DNA from: a virus
DNA length: 35,406 nt
Direction: 5' to 3' (one strand)
Virus record (IMG/VR): IMGVR_UViG_3300028025_001976
Location: 1-35,406 of that record
Position numbers and translations under genes: made by a program. Below the pieces are notes generated by a model that saw only the letters and a list, made by a program, of their open reading frames with translations, was not told the origin of the DNA and searched no databases. Shown piece after piece: positions 22,777 through 29,480 of the stretch; the stretch's first letter is position 1; each line of letters begins with the position of its first letter.

Positions 22777-23703
22777 TTATCTAATCTTCCCGGCCTGTCG
22801 TGCGGCTTTCCATTGTTGGTATGACATATCGTTGCCATCCATACCTACATCAGCTACGCCACCCGTGGACCTTAAAGGACGAATAGGTTCAGGTGCTTTA
22901 GACTTCGCCGCAACAGTTTTCTTTTCCGCTTTTACTGGTTCTTCAGTCTTTTCAAACTTAGCTTCCAGCTTCCCAATAAGCTTTAATGCGCTTGCAGTTG
23001 ACATGGTAGAAAGCTTTTCAGCTATATCGTCATCACTTGCTAGTTCATATAGGATTCTTGGCCCTACATTACTTTCAAGTATTGCATCACGTACCGTGTC
23101 GTTTACCTTCACATTACTTGATGCCACCATATCTTCGTAATCGGGCAGTTCAGCAATCGTTGCTTCAAGTTTTTCTTGCCAGGTTTGGATAACCTTTTGC
23201 TTTTGAACTTCAAACTCTTTTTGCTTAACTTCCAATTCACGCTTTAATAACGCTTGTTCCGCTGACCATTGCGACAATGCTTCTGCATATTCAAACGCAT
23301 CTTTGTAATTGTCAGGGGTTGGCTTTTGAGTGCTTTCAGGCTGGGCTTGCGCCGGTTGTGCCTGTTTACCTTCAAGTGCCGCCAAACGTCTTTCTGCTTC
23401 TTCTGCCCTGGCTTCAGCTTCTTTACGTTGCTTTGTCAGTTCAGAAAACCGCTTTTCTAACTTTGGGTTTTGCTTCTTTTCATCTGTTCCGGTCGCTTCA
23501 TCATCAGCTAATTTTGGTTCACTCTGTCCTTCTTTAGCCGCTGGCTCTACTGGAGTTTCCTCAACAGTAGCCGCAGTTGGGCTTTCTTCGGAAGCTAAAC
23601 CTAATTTATCAGCATTAAATTCCGCTAAATTTTCACTTGTTACTACCGTACTAGCCTGTTTAGGTTGTTCGGCTACTACTTCTGCTACTTGTGCTTCTGA
23701 CAT
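22777..23703 (-). CDS. Scaffolding protein
   Basis: A 308-residue, highly charged protein. The N-terminal half is Glu/Ala/Pro-rich and disordered, residues about 85-190 form a long coiled coil (ELTKQRKEAEARAEEAERRL), and the C-terminus is basic and ends AWKAARQAGKIR-like helix-turn-helix, the part that contacts coat in P22 gp8. Position between portal and coat is diagnostic. It is removed from the procapsid during maturation. Confidence 0.85.
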   Translation of the reverse strand: MSEAQVAEVVAEQPKQASTVVTSENLAEFNADKLGLASEESPTAATVEETPVEPAAKEGQSEPKLADDEATGTDEKKQNPKLEKRFSELTKQRKEAEARAEEAERRLAALEGKQAQPAQAQPESTQKPTPDNYKDAFEYAEALSQWSAEQALLKRELEVKQKEFEVQKQKVIQTWQEKLEATIAELPDYEDMVASSNVKVNDTVRDAILESNVGPRILYELASDDDIAEKLSTMSTASALKLIGKLEAKFEKTEEPVKAEKKTVAAKSKAPEPIRPLRSTGGVADVGMDGNDMSYQQWKAARQAGKIR

Positions 23704-23759
23704 GGTTATGATCCCAAGAATTAACCCTATGAATACACCATAGGTAGTGTTGTTAAGTA

Positions 23760-23788
23760 ATCTTAATACTATATCTAGTGTTTTGCAA
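23760..23788 (-). promoter_or_regulatory. Possible late promoter before scaffold and coat
   Basis: On the minus strand TTGCAA (23788-23783), 17-bp spacer, TAAGAT (23765-23760), each 4 of 6 matches to sigma70 boxes. It starts at the edge of the portal stop codon. A 6-bp stem CCTATG/CATAGG follows near 23726-23744 in the scaffold leader. Extra transcription of scaffold and coat would make sense; no operator palindrome is present. Confidence 0.35.
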
Positions 23789-26005
23789 CTACATCATTTG
23801 TTGGGGCGGTTGTTGTGGCGGTTGTCCTTGCGGCATTTGTTGGGCTTGTTGCGCCATTTGTTGTTGTTGTGCCATTTGTTCCTGGCTTGGTGCCATCACG
23901 GCCATATTATCTTCAATGGCATTGGTGGCTTTATCCATCATTTGATACTGTTCTTGGTTTCTATTCATAATTTCAGCTTCTAACCTGGCGGTGTCCATTT
24001 GGCCAAGAATCAGCTTCATCAATGCTTCAATTTCGGTCTTGTTTTGGCTTGTCAATGAACGGGTATTTTGGTCACGCATCTTAACTTCAGCGGCAATAAC
24101 GGCACGGCGGTCCTCACCAGTTTGACGTACTGCTTCTACATCGGTGCGGTACTTCATTACCATTTGCATAACTTCCATTTGCTTTTGCATAGCTTGCATT
24201 TGTTGCTGATTAGCGGCTAATTGCATCTGAACTTGTGGCGGTATTGGTGATTTTTCATCAATTTGGGCCATTGGGTTAACTGCCGCTAGGCGGTCTGCAA
24301 TAATGTCTGCACCAGGGAAATCCATATTCCTGAAGATTAAATCACCGGCTTGGGCCATTAAGTTAGGATCAGCGGCCAGTAATGACATCATGGAATCAAC
24401 TGCTTCTTGGCGTTTGGTGTTGTAACCAGGGCCAGTTTCCATAACTACGTCATATTCGCCCACGGTTACGTCATTTAATATCTTTTCAATGCCGTTTTCA
24501 TCTGATTCGCCTGTGCGCTGGTTAATGGTGGTTAATTCGGGTTTACCATCATCACCAATAATCCGCATTACACGTTCCTGGCTATAAATCTTAGGGATCA
24601 AATCAAGGATAATCCGGCCAGTATGAGCAATTGAACGGGTCAAATTGTCGTAATAGTGGAAATTGGTCATATCCACTTGTTGTTGCTGGCCTTGCAATGC
24701 TTTGCCGCTAATGTTGCCCATTGGTAACTGGTTAGGATCAACAATGCCTACTACGGCTTGTAAATCCTGGGTAATTGCTTGGGCGGCCGCCATAATTGCT
24801 ACTGGTGGTTGTTCCGGTGCCTGGCGAATTGGGGGCGGTGCTGGCTGGCCGTTAATGTCTGTTTGTTTGTAACGCAGATAAGAATAGGACGTATTGTTTG
24901 CACTAGCCCATTCTGATTCGTGGTTTTCGTCTTGGCCTTCTGCCATGATCCATTTAGCTTTCGGTGCCAGGGCTACCGATTCAGTCATGGATGTTTGCCA
25001 AAAGTTATACATACGCTGGGGGTCTTTAGCCATACGTACAAGGCCAAACTTCTTGCGCTTGTTATCTACTACGCATTGCTGGCCATAAGTTGGCACGATT
25101 GGTATGTATTTGCCGGCCCAGGTACCTTCTTCTAACACTTGCATGGCCGTCAATTTGCACCATTTAATGCTTTTTCTAAATGTTTTTCTGCGGCTTACTT
25201 CAAAAACTCCAGCCAGTTCCATTGTTTCTGCGCTTGGCAATTCATCTTCATAGGCGGTTGTGCCGTCCGATAAAAGAACTAAGGAAGTGCTTTCAATACG
25301 GGTATAAAAGTATTCTGCAATGCGTATATCGTGTTTTGTTACCCATTCGCTATTGCTATCACCGGTTCCACGGGCTGAAAAGCTACCGCCATCATCTGCA
25401 TCCGGGTACATTTTCCTAAAGTTTTCTTTAGCCATTACTACGGTAACAAGGCATTTTTCTGCATCGGAACCGTCCGGGGCAGTTGAATTAGGATCAAAAT
25501 AAACGGTAAATGGGTTATCAATTGGCTTAATGTAGATTTCCTGGTCAAACGAATCAGGGCGTACATAATCAGTAGTTACACGCCAATATCCCCATCCCAT
25601 GCGTACTGCAAAGTCAAACGCCGTGTCATACGCATGATCGGCATTGGAATTAACTTCCACGTGCCGGCATATGCCAGTAATCATTTCTGCCATCTTGGCA
25701 TCAGTTTGATTGTTCATGCCCTGGCACTTAATCCGTGGGCGTTGCTGGCGTTGCTGGTTACAAATCTGTCTTACATATGCATCAACTTTATTGATGGTTA
25801 GGCATGGCCTGGCTTCCAGGTTACGGCTATTTTGGATTTCTACTGGCCATTGATCACCAGCGGCAAACTTTACGTCATCTAGGGCTTCTGCACGATTAGT
25901 AGTATCGGCTTCTGCGGCCTGGCGTAAGAATTCAATTGCTTCTGAAATCCGGGGATCGCCGTCCGCATCGCCGTAATATTTTTTTTCATCGTAGTTGTCA
26001 GCCAT
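23789..26005 (-). CDS. P22-like portal protein
   Basis: A 738-residue portal (P22 gp1 type, about 725 residues). Visible: GDPRISEAIEFLRQAAEADT, FAAGDQWP, RPCLTINKVDAYVRQICNQQ, RMGWGYWRVTTDY, NPFTVYFDPNS, and a long C-terminal helix with a very Gln/Met-rich barrel-like tail (QQQQMAQQAQQMPQGQPPQQ). It forms the dodecameric ring through which DNA is packaged and ejected. It is separated from terminase by two bases. An exact 16-bp copy of the operator core lies inside at 25416-25431. Confidence 0.93.
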   Translation of the reverse strand: MADNYDEKKYYGDADGDPRISEAIEFLRQAAEADTTNRAEALDDVKFAAGDQWPVEIQNSRNLEARPCLTINKVDAYVRQICNQQRQQRPRIKCQGMNNQTDAKMAEMITGICRHVEVNSNADHAYDTAFDFAVRMGWGYWRVTTDYVRPDSFDQEIYIKPIDNPFTVYFDPNSTAPDGSDAEKCLVTVVMAKENFRKMYPDADDGGSFSARGTGDSNSEWVTKHDIRIAEYFYTRIESTSLVLLSDGTTAYEDELPSAETMELAGVFEVSRRKTFRKSIKWCKLTAMQVLEEGTWAGKYIPIVPTYGQQCVVDNKRKKFGLVRMAKDPQRMYNFWQTSMTESVALAPKAKWIMAEGQDENHESEWASANNTSYSYLRYKQTDINGQPAPPPIRQAPEQPPVAIMAAAQAITQDLQAVVGIVDPNQLPMGNISGKALQGQQQQVDMTNFHYYDNLTRSIAHTGRIILDLIPKIYSQERVMRIIGDDGKPELTTINQRTGESDENGIEKILNDVTVGEYDVVMETGPGYNTKRQEAVDSMMSLLAADPNLMAQAGDLIFRNMDFPGADIIADRLAAVNPMAQIDEKSPIPPQVQMQLAANQQQMQAMQKQMEVMQMVMKYRTDVEAVRQTGEDRRAVIAAEVKMRDQNTRSLTSQNKTEIEALMKLILGQMDTARLEAEIMNRNQEQYQMMDKATNAIEDNMAVMAPSQEQMAQQQQMAQQAQQMPQGQPPQQPPQQMM

Positions 26006-26007
26006 AT

Positions 26008-27291
26008 TTATCCCATCCAGCCTACTTGTGCCCGTTGATTAGCCCGTTTTGGTTGGGCTTTTCTAGGTTCATTAATCATTAAACCAATGTACCGGAAGGC
26101 ATCGGCCCCGTGCGAATATTCGTCATGTAGTGGCTTGGCACTAAACATTTTCGTATCAGGGTCAACGTCATACCGATAGTGTCTAAGGCATTGTAAGCCT
26201 TCTTCGGTATTTTGCCTATCAAAATAGCATTTAGAAAAGATGGTCCTGGCCGCATTAATACTGTCTGCAACTGGCACCCGGTCCAGGATTTGTACCTTCA
26301 TTCCGGTGGCCCGTACTATTTCCTCAATTGATTTACCGGTACCCAAGGATTTAGCTTTAGCATCGTGCGGTAGCCATATCGTGTCATACATATACCCGAA
26401 TGATTGAAGCTTGGCCATGTAATAACTTATGGTTTGCTGGCTATCTTCAAAATATCGTAATAACCTAGTTTCCTGGCCAACAAATTGCAGTAGCCACACG
26501 GCCGTTTGATCGGCCCACCCCAAATCAAAAACTGCATGAACGGGTTTGGTGGCATCGTAAGGCACGTTACATATGCGGCCCTCTAATTCAGCCATAGTGA
26601 CTTCTTTAGCAAATATGGCACCATTGACCGTCTGCCGGGGAATTCCTTCCCAAACGTTGTTATAAGCTTCTGTGTCCCTACCTTGAAGGGTTCGCCTTTC
26701 CAAATCTAACACTTCAGGGAACCAGGGGTTATCGGACCAATTAATCTTTTGAACTACTGCGTTTTCCGGTGGGTTCATAACAAACCGCTTCCAGGTTTCA
26801 TCAGTAGGCAATTCAGGATTAAAGCTAATCCATATTTCAGAATCAGCTTTTCGTATGGTTGGAATCAGGACGTTCCAGCTATTAGGGCTTACAGATTGGG
26901 CTTCTTCCACCCAACAAATATCAATGCCTTCAATGGATTTAACGTTGTTTGTGTTGTTTTTAACGCCTACAAATATGAATTCGGTGCCGTTTATGCCCCT
27001 AATGGTGCGTTCAGTAATTTCGTAATGGGCTTCTATTTCCAAGTTAAATATTTGATCACATAGCAGTTTATGGACCGAATCTTTAATACTGGTTTGGTAT
27101 TCACGGGCGCATAGTACCCGTATGGTTTGTTCGCACCCTTTAAGAAGTAATGCCCTGGCTATGTTCCAGGATTTGGAACCACCACGCCCACCGTATAAAA
27201 CTCTATACCTGGCATGGGCTGGTTCAAATAAACATTTAAGCTTTGCCGGGAACCGTGCCTTGGCTTTAGCTTCCTGGATTGTCTGTGACAT
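26008..27291 (-). CDS. Terminase large subunit (PBSX/Terminase_3 type)
   Basis: A 427-residue packaging motor from the ATG at 27291; a TTG 15 bases upstream is unnecessary. Walker A GGRGGSKS (residues 34-41) and Walker B IDICWVEE (123-130, with the catalytic Glu pair) form the ATPase. The nuclease domain shows HAVFDLGWADQTAVW and a late HDEYSHGADAFRY motif, both with metal-binding Asp residues. It cuts and translocates DNA into the procapsid. It overlaps the small-subunit gene by 26 bp and lies next to the portal. Confidence 0.93.
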   Translation of the reverse strand: MSQTIQEAKAKARFPAKLKCLFEPAHARYRVLYGGRGGSKSWNIARALLLKGCEQTIRVLCAREYQTSIKDSVHKLLCDQIFNLEIEAHYEITERTIRGINGTEFIFVGVKNNTNNVKSIEGIDICWVEEAQSVSPNSWNVLIPTIRKADSEIWISFNPELPTDETWKRFVMNPPENAVVQKINWSDNPWFPEVLDLERRTLQGRDTEAYNNVWEGIPRQTVNGAIFAKEVTMAELEGRICNVPYDATKPVHAVFDLGWADQTAVWLLQFVGQETRLLRYFEDSQQTISYYMAKLQSFGYMYDTIWLPHDAKAKSLGTGKSIEEIVRATGMKVQILDRVPVADSINAARTIFSKCYFDRQNTEEGLQCLRHYRYDVDPDTKMFSAKPLHDEYSHGADAFRYIGLMINEPRKAQPKRANQRAQVGWMG

Positions 27292-27583
27292 TACCTGGTT
27301 CTTCAAATATCAATGTAAAGCCAGCTTTCAGTTGTGATCCATCAGGGCCTTGTAGTTCTTGAATGGCTACTGGTTTGCCATCCATCCTATCCATGATTTC
27401 CTTTACGGCCCAAGGTTCACCTTCAATAGCGGCATCTACTAGCTTCTCGCTAACCTGGCGTAACTTCAATTGATCGTTCTGTACCAGCACCCTACGCAAT
27501 TGATCATAAAACAGTTTTCCCTTCCTGGCGTTGTCATTGCCTTCAGGCGCACCCACTTTATTTGTTTCAATTGGTAATGTCAT
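27266..27583 (-). CDS. Terminase small subunit
   Basis: A 105-residue protein. VGAPEGNDNARKGKLFYDQL, then LRQVSEKLVDAAIEGEPWAV and KEIMDRMDGKPVAIQE match small-terminase proteins that recognise packaging sites (DNA-binding helices followed by a DGKP motif). The C-terminal part overlaps the large subunit gene. Position and motif together make this call solid. Confidence 0.82.
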   Translation of the reverse strand: MTLPIETNKVGAPEGNDNARKGKLFYDQLRRVLVQNDQLKLRQVSEKLVDAAIEGEPWAVKEIMDRMDGKPVAIQELQGPDGSQLKAGFTLIFEEPGNVTDNPGS

Positions 27584-27600
27584 GATTTGTAAAGCTTTCT

Positions 27601-27807
27601 TTACTCTGCCGTAGCTGGTTCTTCAGCCTTCTTAACAATTGTAATGTCATCAGGGTTTACTTGGGGTTGCTGGGCAATAAATTGCTCATTAGCCATAGTC
27701 AATAGCCTGTTATGCAATACTTCTACCGCTTCCATTGGAAGCTTCTTTAGTCCAGCCAATACTACCTGGGCTTCTTGAATAGTTAAATCGCCAAAATTAA
27801 TAATCAT
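27601..27807 (-). CDS. Small helical phage protein
   Basis: A 68-residue product starting MIINFGDLTIQEAQVVLAGL with the LTIQEA-VVL-GL-KLP pattern of a small uncharacterised phage family, and an acidic Pro/Glu C-terminus. Its ATG overlaps the stop of the upstream 51-residue gene. It lies directly upstream of the terminase genes. Function unknown. Confidence 0.7.
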   Translation of the reverse strand: MIINFGDLTIQEAQVVLAGLKKLPMEAVEVLHNRLLTMANEQFIAQQPQVNPDDITIVKKAEEPATAE

Positions 27808-27959
27808 TTTTTACCTTTCGTTGTTGATGGTTTTTTTGCCGCTTCACGTTTAACCGAATATGCAATCGCTACTGCCTGGTCAGGTTTCTTACCAGCCTTG
27901 ATTTCAGCTTTTACGTTTTCCTTAAATGCTTTAGGGCTAGTGCTTTTAGTTAATGGCAT
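27804..27959 (-). CDS. Small basic phage protein
   Basis: A 51-residue basic product: MPLTKSTSPKAFKENVKAEI, then KAGKKPDQAVAIAYSVKREA and a Lys-rich tail. The SPKAFKENVKAEI-AGK-QAVAIAYSVKR pattern recurs in many phages, where the protein is unnamed. Stop and next start overlap (ATGA), confirming the frame. A DNA-binding or packaging-associated role would fit the charge and position but is only inference. Confidence 0.7.
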   Translation of the reverse strand: MPLTKSTSPKAFKENVKAEIKAGKKPDQAVAIAYSVKREAAKKPSTTKGKK

Positions 27960-27989
27960 AGTGGTCTTTCGTGTTGTGGCTTTCTTTAC

Positions 27990-28079
27990 TTAAGGCCGGG
28001 TTCTAGGTTTTGCAATAGGTTTGGGCGGCTTTGCCGGCTCAATTACGTTCATTACCCAATCTATAAACCGCTTAAACAT
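27990..28079 (-). CDS. Micro-protein (29 aa)
   Basis: A 29-residue frame: MFKRFIDWVMNVIEPAKPPK with a basic Pro-rich end. The ATG overlaps the upstream stop (TAATG), as in neighbouring genes. The amphipathic N-terminal helix could associate with membranes. It is very short, so coding status rests on the start overlap and open frame. Confidence 0.45.
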   Translation of the reverse strand: MFKRFIDWVMNVIEPAKPPKPIAKPRTRP

Positions 28080-28357
28080 TAGCAATTCCAGTTCTTTAAG
28101 CTTGCTTTAGCCCGTTCCGCTGGTCCTTTAGCGTTCTTTACTACGCCTTCCATCCTAGCGCAAAATGATGCCTTGCGGCCCTTATCTTTTTCTGTCTTAG
28201 GGTTTGGGGCCGGGGGCTTTAGGTTTGCATCGTTTTTAGCGTTGTATTCAGCACGGCCTTTAGCAGTCATGCCGGCACCCTTATCCGTAGGATTGTAGGT
28301 TTTGCCTTTACCAGTAGTTTTATGTTCTATTGGCTTATCGTGTTTTTTAGTAGCCAT
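28079..28357 (-). CDS. DUF6321-like small protein
   Basis: A 92-residue, Lys/Gly/Pro-rich product starting MATKKHDKPIEHKTTGKGKT, with YNPTDKGAGMTAKGRAEYNA and RKASFCARMEGVVKNAKGP. The KSFCARM-G motif is the mark of the DUF6321 family of phage proteins, function unknown. Located between the GroES-like gene and terminase in a run of small basic proteins. Confidence 0.72.
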   Translation of the reverse strand: MATKKHDKPIEHKTTGKGKTYNPTDKGAGMTAKGRAEYNAKNDANLKPPAPNPKTEKDKGRKASFCARMEGVVKNAKGPAERAKASLKNWNC

Positions 28358-28359
28358 GA

Positions 28360-28527
28360 TTACTTCTTCTTAGCAGTCTTAGCGGAATCTTTAAACGCAT
28401 GGGCGGTTGGTGCGCCTTTGCTTCCAGGTTTACGCATTGTTTCTACCTTACCGCCAGCTTCCTTTTGTTTTTCAATCCGTTCTTGCTTCTTATGAATATT
28501 TGAATAAAGTCCGGGTTTAGTTGCCAT
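28360..28527 (-). CDS. Small basic phage protein
   Basis: A 55-residue product: MATKPGLYSNIHKKQERIEK, ETMRKPGSKGAPTAHAFKDS and a Lys-rich end. The KPGLY-NIH-K-RI...MRKPGSKGAPT-AF pattern is common among uncharacterised phage proteins. It overlaps the 3' end of the GroES-like gene by 11 bp. It probably belongs with the other Lys-rich small proteins upstream of terminase. Confidence 0.7.
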   Translation of the reverse strand: MATKPGLYSNIHKKQERIEKQKEAGGKVETMRKPGSKGAPTAHAFKDSAKTAKKK

Positions 28528-28852
28528 TTGGTTGTTCTCCGTCAGTTATAAAGCATACGTCTTGCCATGACATTATCAGATAACGTTCATTGTTAGTAAA
28601 GTATTCTTGATATTTAAGGTATTCGGCATTGGAATCTTTGCCCATCGTGCCAAATCTGACGTATTGACCTACCTCTACCGGCATTGCTTCCCGGCGGCCT
28701 TTTATCTTTTTGCCTGGGCCTACGGCTACTACCGTACCCATGTTATCCACTTCCTGATTATTGACCAGGATTACAGAACTTAAAATGCGTTTATCCGGGC
28801 GAACAACTATCTTGTCCCCCAGCGGTTTTAATATAAAATCTACATCAGCCAT
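28517..28852 (-). CDS. GroES-like co-chaperonin
   Basis: A 111-residue protein of the Cpn10 fold: LKPLGDKIVVRPDKRILSSV, GTVVAVGPGKKIKGRREAMP (the conserved G-V-AVGPG strand), VEVGQYVRFGTMGKD and LIMSWQDVCFITD. GroES-type phage proteins (such as T4 gp31) replace host GroES so that GroEL can fold coat protein. The mobile loop (SSVILVNNQEVDNM) is present. It lies just before the terminase/portal/coat genes in transcription order, which suits a coat-folding role, inferred. Confidence 0.82.
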   Translation of the reverse strand: MADVDFILKPLGDKIVVRPDKRILSSVILVNNQEVDNMGTVVAVGPGKKIKGRREAMPVEVGQYVRFGTMGKDSNAEYLKYQEYFTNNERYLIMSWQDVCFITDGEQPNGN

Positions 28853-28885
28853 GCAAGTTCTCCGATTACTTGTTTGGTTAGAAAG

Positions 28886-28913
28886 CCCCTAGTTTACCTT
28901 CACGTGCTAGGGG
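28886..28913. terminator. Intergenic hairpin, possible weak terminator
   Basis: CCCCTAG (28886-28892) pairs with CTAGGGG (28907-28913) around a 14-nt loop. The plus side is followed by TTTTCGCTTT, the minus side only by CTTTCT, so minus-strand termination would be weak. It sits between 28922-29188 and the GroES-like gene and might limit or process leftward transcripts. Confidence 0.45.
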
Positions 28914-28921
28914 TTTTCGCT

Positions 28922-29188
28922 TTATCCCATATTGTCGTTAGCGTGTTGCTTGGTATTGAATCTGAATTCCGTACCCATATCATCAGCACTACTTTTGAGC
29001 ATATTATTTGGAACTGGTTTAGCCAAAATAGCATCTGCGGCTGGTGTTGCCGTTTTTGCCGCCGGTTTAACGGCTGGCCTTGCAGAACTTAAAGCTTTTC
29101 TGCGTTCCAAATAATCTTCCATTTTGACCATTTCCAGCAAATCCATAGATTTACTGCCCTTGGGGTTTAGATCAGCATTGAAGCCCAT
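28922..29188 (-). CDS. Small protein sharing an ejection-protein N-terminus
   Basis: An 88-residue product starting MGFNADLNPKGSKSMDLLEM. The GF-ADLNPK-x3-M-LxEMxK start is like the first 22 residues of the ejection protein at 10511-11953 (AGFTADLNPKVTGMSLAEIM). The remainder is Ala/Pro/Lys-rich and disordered. The common motif might be a virion-targeting or assembly tag. No other similarity recognised. Confidence 0.65.
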   Translation of the reverse strand: MGFNADLNPKGSKSMDLLEMVKMEDYLERRKALSSARPAVKPAAKTATPAADAILAKPVPNNMLKSSADDMGTEFRFNTKQHANDNMG

Positions 29189-29190
29189 GA

Positions 29191-29415
29191 TTAGTCGCAG
29201 TTTTGGTAGCAGTCACGGGTATGCGTATAGCAAATACCAGCGGTACGGCCTGTGTTGAACTGTTTGTCAGCACCGGTCATATCTTCTTTGCCCATTGCTA
29301 CGCCATTAACGATTTTGCCGTGGCGTTCACCAGTAGCATCGCTAGAATCAACGCCTTTAGGTGCAGTTGCGCCAGTTGTTGAAGGTACGCCCTTCATTGA
29401 ATCCATTTTGCCCAT
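29191..29415 (-). CDS. Small hydrophilic phage protein
   Basis: A 74-residue Gly/Thr/Asp-rich product starting MGKMDSMKGVPSTTGATAPK and ending CYTHTRDCYQNCD with three closely spaced Cys. A strong TAGGAGAA ribosome site precedes the ATG. A TTGACA box (29479-29474 on the minus strand) lies upstream but no good -10 partner is visible. Function unknown; probably structural or regulatory. Confidence 0.65.
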   Translation of the reverse strand: MGKMDSMKGVPSTTGATAPKGVDSSDATGERHGKIVNGVAMGKEDMTGADKQFNTGRTAGICYTHTRDCYQNCD

Positions 29416-29480
29416 GATTAGTTCTCCTATGTGATGGGGTAATACAAACTACATTTTCCGCTATTTTACTACTTTGTCAA

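Noticed and set aside
23277-23743. Overlapping plus-strand Leu/Ser/Cys-rich frames opposite the scaffold gene
   Set aside because: Antisense of Glu/Lys/Ala-rich coiled coil, three frames open at once, no ribosome sites.
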